A stretch of 18,969 nt of DNA from an uncultured Eubacteriales bacterium (GTDB lineage Bacteria; Bacillota; Clostridia; Oscillospirales; CAG-382): assembly GCA_900546385.1 (NCBI GenBank), contig URCT01000041.1:1-18969 (forward strand), given 5' to 3'. The notes below the pieces were generated by a model that was given only the letters and a program-made list of their open reading frames with translations, searched no databases and was not told the DNA's origin. Made by a program: the position numbers and the translations under genes. How positions within the stretch are numbered: the first letter of the stretch is position 1; each line of letters begins with the position of its first letter. Shown one piece after another: positions 14,501 through 18,969 of the stretch.

Positions 14501-15663
14501 TTGAATCACCAGAAAAAGGCAAAATTCAAGGAATTACTCCCAATAAAGCTCTTCCTTGGGGAACAGTCCTTAACTTTACCGTTACACCGAATCCGTATTA
14601 TGTGATTGATTATGTTGCCGCAAGCATTAATGACGTTCCCACGATAATTAAGCCTGAGGCAGAGGGTAAATACACCTATACTACTACGCCGGCCGATACA
14701 ACGATTATAGCTTGCTACAAAAAGCAGCAGTTTACCGTAAGGGCTTCCGCAACAACAAACGGAACGATTACACCGGGTGAACCGGCGACGCTTGTTTGGG
14801 GCGACGACTTTACAATTAATGTAAAAGCCGATCCGAATTATGAAATTGATACCGTCACGGTTGATGGTGAAAACGTCTCGGTTAATAACCGTGGTGACTA
14901 CACCTTTGTAATGCCGAAACATGATGTAACCATTTCCGCAACCTTCAAGAAGACCAAGTACATCATCACCGGCGAGGGTGCCAATGTAACCTTCAGCATT
15001 CCGACTGACTACGAATGGGGCGATACGGTCGAAATCACCGCAACGCCGGACAAGTGGTACAGCATTAAGAATGTATATGCGAAGGACAACAGCTCTGTTA
15101 CCGTTACCAAGGTTGACGGCAGAGAAAACACCTACAGTTTCGTAATGCCTACAGGTGATATCACCATTGTTGCAGCAGCCGAAAGACCGAACTTCACGGT
15201 TACCTTTGATTCGCAGGGCGGTTCTGCCGTTACTCCTGCAATCGTTGCAAACGGTGCAGCACTCACAAAGCCCGCCGCACCTTCTTGGGCAGGCAGAGGC
15301 TTTGCCGGTTGGTATACCGATGCAGCTTGCACGCAGAAATACGACTTCACAAAGCATGTGACCGGTGACCTCACCTTGTATGCTCGTTGGTTCTTGTGGG
15401 GCGATGTGAATGGGGATGGTAAAGCGGATACGTATGATGCTTTGTTGATACGCCGTTGCCGTGTTGGTCTTTCCGATTACAGTTTGATGACCAACAGAAT
15501 GGCTGGCCTTGTCAACGGTGTTGGTAATCGTGCTCCGGATACAATGGATGCTCTTTCAATTCAGAGATGTCGTACCGGCCTTATCAGCCGATACGCTGTT
15601 GAAGATAGTGCGGCTGGCTATGAATTCGATTTGGAAAACAACACTTACATTGCCAAGTCCTAA
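11563..15663 (+). CDS. Large secreted beta-helix/InlB-repeat protein with C-terminal dockerin
   Basis: 1366 residues. A signal peptide (1-23, cleavage after AFA) leads to a right-handed beta-helix region (about 95-450). Its recurring motif is FNMYGGxIxxNTAxxGGGV (for example at 226, 263, 296, 327 and 357). Next come about seven bacterial-repeat (Flg_new_2/InlB-like) domains from 497 to 1206, each ending in a motif like FTMPxxxVTVxAxF (near 578, 801, 882, 957, 1115 and 1193). One Listeria-Bacteroides (InlB B-type) repeat follows (1211-1276, ending GWYTDAACTQKYDF and LTLYARW). A dockerin-like pair ends the chain (1279-1340). Dockerin loop 1, GDVNGDGKADTYD, is canonical; loop 2 (LVNGVGNRAPDTMD) lacks two calcium ligands and has two extra residues. 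There is no LPxTG, SLH or C-terminal membrane anchor. Likely a surface-attached or secreted adhesin-type protein. AAAGGAAAA precedes the start. Confidence 0.9.
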   Translation: MKRFLSILLSVAMVMTMMPVAFAEPVSENGVDFAAETVETAVEAVQGTAAELSAADEVSYSKDGGSTWTNSTLVGAVTAIGTGTGTIKVKKDVTVTSELKITGNVTIVADGKDVTIKRGSAITGAPVISVASGATLNLGTETAMENTLTIDGGAVWNGNEGYPNTEADQWSDKSNNTGVRGNFAIIRTDGTFNMYENVILQNNHNNTSIYDNHSGGGVDIENTGVFNMYGGKIWKCSSASQAEWGGGVTVAGLDHELETPATFNMYGGEICYNTAGIGGGVSVGNPNGTHNHPAIFNMYNGNIHHNKAGSMNAYSGAGVYVADNAVFTMKDGSITENTAEAKNGYALGGGVESVGTFNMNGGTISGNTANNGGAGIFLMYNNNVDCTANITGGNIINNNGEGIFINDTKAYLKISGNVNISGNTTTGIYIEDGAAPINVDGALTAANAIDVNSAVTDDGTVIVTFADGLNASDYTSAFKHASKNLLVKENALVIGVQTYSVTVIDPIYMAATYPGGTDSKIGTITVTGASDLAAVPEGTKLTLAITAADDTKAKNHTFVKWVVKTAGGEDVTVTDNKFTMPGEAVTVTAEYVPDIQMTFYAGPSADTTYECKNYTWNGDGTITYTMPGNKGTLTISTPNGFKLWQYIVDDETKTPTVTANDVVTVTVNTNEGYTFNGIKSVTSQMGNLNGIINNSGTYTFSVPVGTFNNYKGTQNAYIILDITTNQYNITKNYNTDEGSVQVVYRSDTSTEISKAYHGSTIWVGVEPNSNYKVKSVKVTDKNNVEVTLDTTYVAKYNTWAFTMPKSDVTVSVEFELDACAITTDIKNGTISGITSPAVIGRNVSFTLAPTDDTYKLDSYKVYKTDNESTTVDVTESNGTYTFTMPDSPVTVSATFVKKKHAVTVDIQGETAGGTVSINKNSPVTVGEEVHVTVDTNAHYVLASLTMNDTDIMSSKSFTMPNKAVTIKAAFEKTKHELVYVESPEKGKIQGITPNKALPWGTVLNFTVTPNPYYVIDYVAASINDVPTIIKPEAEGKYTYTTTPADTTIIACYKKQQFTVRASATTNGTITPGEPATLVWGDDFTINVKADPNYEIDTVTVDGENVSVNNRGDYTFVMPKHDVTISATFKKTKYIITGEGANVTFSIPTDYEWGDTVEITATPDKWYSIKNVYAKDNSSVTVTKVDGRENTYSFVMPTGDITIVAAAERPNFTVTFDSQGGSAVTPAIVANGAALTKPAAPSWAGRGFAGWYTDAACTQKYDFTKHVTGDLTLYARWFLWGDVNGDGKADTYDALLIRRCRVGLSDYSLMTNRMAGLVNGVGNRAPDTMDALSIQRCRTGLISRYAVEDSAAGYEFDLENNTYIAKS

Positions 15664-15687
15664 CAAACCGGATTAACCATGAGGATT

Positions 15688-15741
15688 TTCCGATACGGCG
15701 GAAAGCATATGAGCCACTGCCGGAAACCGTATCGGAATTTT
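15688..15741 (+). terminator. Hairpin after the large secreted-protein gene
   Basis: An 11-bp stem (15688-15698 with 15727-15737) has an inner CGG/CCG pair and is followed by TTTTGCTT. The weak T-tract suggests a partial terminator or RNA-stability element between the two secreted-protein genes. Confidence 0.6.
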
Positions 15742-15781
15742 GCTTGTGTTTAATTATAAAATAATAGGAGGAAGAATACTT

Positions 15782-17884
15782 ATGAATTTCAAAAAAATTC
15801 TTGCATCAGCATTATCTGTTGCCGCCATTGCGACCGGCGTTGCACTTACAGCTTTTGCTGCTGCGGATCTAGAATTAGTTGCTTCTAAAAGTGAAGTTGT
15901 AGCCGGTGATACGTTTACTGTCTCACTTCCAATTGAAGCAACTGCAAATGTTGGCGCAGCAGAAGTTCTGTTGAATTATAATGGCGCAGCATTTATTTGC
16001 GAAGACATTACAACTGAATTCGGGGATATTATTCCAAACGCAGAAGCAAATCCGGCTTCTATGTCTATTTCTGATACAAAGGCTTTGAAAAAATCCGGAA
16101 AACTGTTTGTTGCCACTTTCAAAGTAAAAGATGATGCAACTGGTGGTTCCAAAGAGTTTTCGATTGCAAAGGACGTAGCAGGCCATCCGTTTTTTGTAAA
16201 AGATGTTCTTGGAAATCAAGTTACCTCTGAAACAATTAATAATGTTTCCGTCCTGGTCAAAGCACCTGAAAAGCTCGATGCTCCGGTTGTTACTATCGAC
16301 GCAGAGACTAAAACAGCTTCTTGGGCAAATGTTACAAATGCCGCTGACTACAATGTCGTTCTCAAAAAAGGCGAGGTTGTGCTCTATGACAATAATCAGG
16401 GAAAAGTTGCAGAAGGCAGCAACACCTTCAACTTTGCTAAATTCGTAACCGAAACCGGCACGTATAAAGTCATTGTTACGGCAAATCAGAACGGTTCGCT
16501 GTATCTTGCTTCGAACCCCGGTGAAGCTTCGCATGAGTACATTGTGAACGCTGTACTTTCCATCACTAAAAAAGACTATGTAACCGGTTCGAACGGCTTT
16601 GATGTTGTCATCACGCCGAACGGCAACACCTTTACCGGTGTTGAAGGTCTTACCAAAGACACCGAATACACTGTCAACGGCAACGTTGTTCACATCGAAG
16701 AATCTTACCTTGCAACCCTCATGGCTGAAACGACTCTTACCTTTAACTTTGACAACGGTACCAACCCGACTTTAACGGTAAATGTTGCAAAGGCTGCAAC
16801 CGGCGCAACCCTCATTTTAGCTGAAAGAGCTGTTACGGACAAGTACTTTGACGGTAGTAAAAATGACGTTGATATCAAGGCAAACGACGGCTCGAACGAA
16901 GGTCTTATCGTTGTTGCCGATCCGGAGGCTCCGGTAACCAACTTCTTGGGCGTTCAGTTCACTATCAGCAACAATGCAGATGTTGGTTATGATTCCGTAG
17001 ATTACGAAATCGTTCCGGTTGACGGATTTGCACTTCTTTACGACGAAGCTACCGGTCTTTATGAAATTAACGTAAAGCCGGTGGACGGCGTAAGACCGGC
17101 TGTCAGCGAAGCAGCTGCAGGCAAGGGTATTGTTATCGGTAAGCTCGTTTACAACGGCGGTTACGGTAAAGGCACCATCTCGGCTGAAAACGTCATGCTG
17201 ACGGTTGAGAAATCGGATAATACTTACAAAGAAATTTCCGCTACCAATGCAGGCTTTGAATTTAAGTATGACATTCCCGAACCGGCTAAGAACCTCACGG
17301 TTGTTGTAGACCTCAGCAAGCACTATGCCAAGGTTGACAATGTCAAGGCTTACCAGAACATGAAGCTTCGTGTTTACAGCGCAAGACTCGGCTTTATCGA
17401 CTTTGACCTCGGTACTGACTCTGTGGCTTACAGCGAAAAGAACGGCACTCTTCAGACAACTGGTGAAGTGACCATTGTTTCCGATGACGTGACGAAGACC
17501 TACACCTTAGAGCTTAAGAACCTCCCGGCATTTGACAAGTACACCGTATTTGTCAGCGGCGACGGTTACAGAGATGCGAAGGTTCAGTTTGACCTCAACG
17601 AAAACACCACTGTAAACTTCTGGAACAATGCCAATGACAGTGCAATCGCTGAAATTTCGAAAGAAACCAGCGGTATTGTCAAGACAGCCAAGAAGAACTT
17701 CCTTGCCGGCGATATCATCATGAACGGCGTCATCGATATCTATGACCTGTCCGCTGTATCGTCTTACTATGGCAAGAGCAATCTGACTGCCGGCGATAAG
17801 GACTTCATCCAGTACGACTTGAACCGTGACGGTAAAGTCAACCTTGATGATATTTCCATCCTTCTTGCAGGTTGGGCTGAATAA
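15782..17884 (+). CDS. Secreted multidomain cohesin-like protein with complete dockerin
   Basis: 700 residues from ATG 15782 (AGGAGG 10 nt upstream; the longer frame from 15740 is not used). A signal peptide (1-27, ending TAFAA) is followed by a cohesin-like beta sandwich (about 28-160: LELVASKSEVVAGDTFTVSL, VGAAEVLLNYN, GKLFVATFKV). A fibronectin type III-like domain (about 164-257) and an X2-like Ig module (about 258-336: FDVVITPNGNTFTGV, EYTVNG, YLATL, TLTFNF) come next. A second cohesin-like domain (about 345-485), an Ig-like/regulatory domain (503-615) and a dockerin (642-699) complete it. Dockerin loop 2, DLNRDGKVNLDD, is canonical; loop 1, DIIMNGVIDIYD, has lost the Asn at position 3 and Asp at position 5. 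Proteins with both cohesin-like and dockerin modules can build extracellular complexes; the partners here are unknown. Confidence 0.88.
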   Translation: MNFKKILASALSVAAIATGVALTAFAAADLELVASKSEVVAGDTFTVSLPIEATANVGAAEVLLNYNGAAFICEDITTEFGDIIPNAEANPASMSISDTKALKKSGKLFVATFKVKDDATGGSKEFSIAKDVAGHPFFVKDVLGNQVTSETINNVSVLVKAPEKLDAPVVTIDAETKTASWANVTNAADYNVVLKKGEVVLYDNNQGKVAEGSNTFNFAKFVTETGTYKVIVTANQNGSLYLASNPGEASHEYIVNAVLSITKKDYVTGSNGFDVVITPNGNTFTGVEGLTKDTEYTVNGNVVHIEESYLATLMAETTLTFNFDNGTNPTLTVNVAKAATGATLILAERAVTDKYFDGSKNDVDIKANDGSNEGLIVVADPEAPVTNFLGVQFTISNNADVGYDSVDYEIVPVDGFALLYDEATGLYEINVKPVDGVRPAVSEAAAGKGIVIGKLVYNGGYGKGTISAENVMLTVEKSDNTYKEISATNAGFEFKYDIPEPAKNLTVVVDLSKHYAKVDNVKAYQNMKLRVYSARLGFIDFDLGTDSVAYSEKNGTLQTTGEVTIVSDDVTKTYTLELKNLPAFDKYTVFVSGDGYRDAKVQFDLNENTTVNFWNNANDSAIAEISKETSGIVKTAKKNFLAGDIIMNGVIDIYDLSAVSSYYGKSNLTAGDKDFIQYDLNRDGKVNLDDISILLAGWAE

Positions 17885-17920
17885 TCCATTGCCTTTCTAA
17901 GGCTCAATTTTGTGGCTCCG

Positions 17921-17946
17921 TATCGGGAGGAGCAATCCTCCCGATA
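17921..17946 (+). other. Strong intercistronic hairpin
   Basis: TATCGGGAGGA (17921-17931) and TCCTCCCGATA (17936-17946) form a perfect 11-bp stem with a GCAA tetraloop. No T-tract follows, so it is more likely an RNA-stability or processing element than a terminator. GNRA-type loops are very stable. Confidence 0.6.
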
Positions 17947-17992
17947 TGAAATTGATCTCTCGTATGATACGCTCTAACAGGAGGTATATCTT

Positions 17993-18969
17993 TTGAAGAC
18001 AGCAAAAAGACTGACACGGGTTCTGTTATCCGTGCTTTTAATGCTTTTGTGCGTACAAGCGGTTTATGCCGCCGAAAACACCATGCAGGTTGTTTTTGAA
18101 GACGTAACAGACAGTGTCGACACCTTAATGGGTGAGGCAAAGATAAAAATCAGTATCAAGGAAACCGGCGGCGATATTTCCGCCTCTCAACTAAAATTCG
18201 TTTTTTCGGGTAATGGCAAATACAAATCCATTGCCTATTCGGACACCATCAATCAGCTTGTGGAAAAGGCGACCGGCAAACAGCCGTTCTTTATTCAGCC
18301 GATCGATGCCAAGACAGCCAATGCCTCGAAAAGCTTTGATATTGCTTTTACGGGTGCAAACAAATACTCTCTGCCCGTTTCGGCAAGCGGAACGGAAATT
18401 GCAGTTGTGACCTTTGAGGGAGAACCCGATGAGGAAATCACGCTTGCCACAGGTGACTTGGAAAATTCTTACTGCGTCATTGCTCCGAACATCATCGAAC
18501 CGAAGAATTATGTTGCCGAAGAAAACAGCATTACGGTAAAGTGCAGCAAATCCGAACAAACCGGTGTGAAGCTGACGGCAAACATTAAGTTAAGTGAGCT
18601 TGAAGCCAGCGGCGGTTTTGCCGATGATTCCGGCATCAGCCTGAAGCTTACCAATCACAAGAACAATCAGGTCAGAACCTTCAAGCTTTCCGAAGCAAAC
18701 AAAATTGATGCAGTTACTTATAAATTTGAAATTGCTCAGCTTACGACCGGCAAATATGACATTGCTTTGGTCGCAGACGGCTTTGTTTCAAAACCGCTTG
18801 AAAATGTCAATTTGTTTGAAAACAAAACCGTTACGCTTACCTCCGATAACTTCTATGCCGGCGATGTCAATGCTGACGGGAAATTGACGCTTTTGGACTA
18901 TAACCGTTTTGTTTCGTTGTATCATGCGTCATCTTCTGCGTTTGACGGTGTGGACTATAACCGCGATAG
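17993..18969 (+). CDS. Secreted cohesin-like protein with dockerin (TTG start, 3' end outside window)
   Basis: The frame from TTG 17993 is open to the end of the window (325 codons). AGGAGG (17979-17984) lies 8 nt before TTG; no ATG or GTG offers a better start. Residues 1-26 form a signal peptide (KTAKRLTRVLLSVLLMLL, then VYA-A). A cohesin-like domain (about 28-180) precedes an Ig-like/regulatory module (about 190-285, VKLTANIKLSEL to ADGF) resembling residues 503-615 of the previous protein. The dockerin begins at 290, with canonical loop 1 GDVNADGKLTLLD; the second loop starts (VDYNRD) and is cut by the window. It is the third secreted dockerin protein in a row and probably a paralogue of the upstream gene product. 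Confidence 0.85.
   Translation, partial: MKTAKRLTRVLLSVLLMLLCVQAVYAAENTMQVVFEDVTDSVDTLMGEAKIKISIKETGGDISASQLKFVFSGNGKYKSIAYSDTINQLVEKATGKQPFFIQPIDAKTANASKSFDIAFTGANKYSLPVSASGTEIAVVTFEGEPDEEITLATGDLENSYCVIAPNIIEPKNYVAEENSITVKCSKSEQTGVKLTANIKLSELEASGGFADDSGISLKLTNHKNNQVRTFKLSEANKIDAVTYKFEIAQLTTGKYDIALVADGFVSKPLENVNLFENKTVTLTSDNFYAGDVNADGKLTLLDYNRFVSLYHASSSAFDGVDYNRD

Noticed and set aside
14506..15357. Minus-strand open frame of 283 codons inside the giant secreted-protein gene
   Set aside because: Composition rich in Cys, Arg and Gly without motifs; it mirrors the repeat codons of the plus-strand gene.

Overview
The window looks like a mid-GC Gram-positive anaerobe of the class Clostridia, probably a gut Oscillospirales/Ruminococcaceae-type bacterium. 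The evidence is a pyrophosphate-dependent dikinase, strong AGGAGG-type ribosome sites, sigma-A promoters close to consensus, and secreted proteins ending in dockerin repeats. The lineage is an inference from gene content; there is no rRNA gene here.

Layout. (1) 1-1778: the 3' two thirds of pyruvate phosphate dikinase on the plus strand, closed by a strong terminator, then about 0.6 kb of non-coding, hairpin-rich DNA. (2) 2376-8342: an accessory block entirely on the minus strand. It starts at an autoregulated TetR promoter near 8340 and runs leftward through tetR, a zinc-ribbon DUF6487 protein, a four-helix membrane protein, a truncated serine hydrolase joined to a GNAT acetyltransferase tail, a TfoX-like protein, a Vat/CatB-type acetyltransferase, a CatA-type acetyltransferase, a SAP/DUF6434 protein, an orphan fragment, an AraC/GyrI-like regulator, and a 47-codon hybrid of an ABC ATPase start and an ABC-2 permease end. 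Most junctions are 4-bp ATGA overlaps. At least two internal deletions have fused unrelated or adjacent genes. (3) 8423-9218: a single membrane-anchored NERD-domain gene with its own promoter and terminator. (4) 9257-10517: a tyrosine recombinase followed by three copies of a palindromic site, two direct and one inverted, with two consensus promoters between them. Both promoters currently point away from the genes to the right. (5) 10578-18969: a second TetR-type regulator, a small unknown protein, then three successive secreted proteins with dockerin repeats. The first is a 1366-residue beta-helix and InlB-like repeat protein; the second and third are cohesin-like proteins. The third starts with TTG and runs off the window.

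The main discovery candidate is region 4 together with region 5. The recombinase gene, three 27-bp related sites in the right relative orientations, and a tandemly duplicated promoter unit between them have the architecture of an invertible-promoter (phase-variation) switch. In the sequenced orientation the promoters read leftward and the switch appears OFF for the TetR regulator and the surface/secreted protein cluster. Inversion between the right-hand site and either left-hand site would point one or both promoters at that cluster. This is inferred from sequence architecture and has not been demonstrated.
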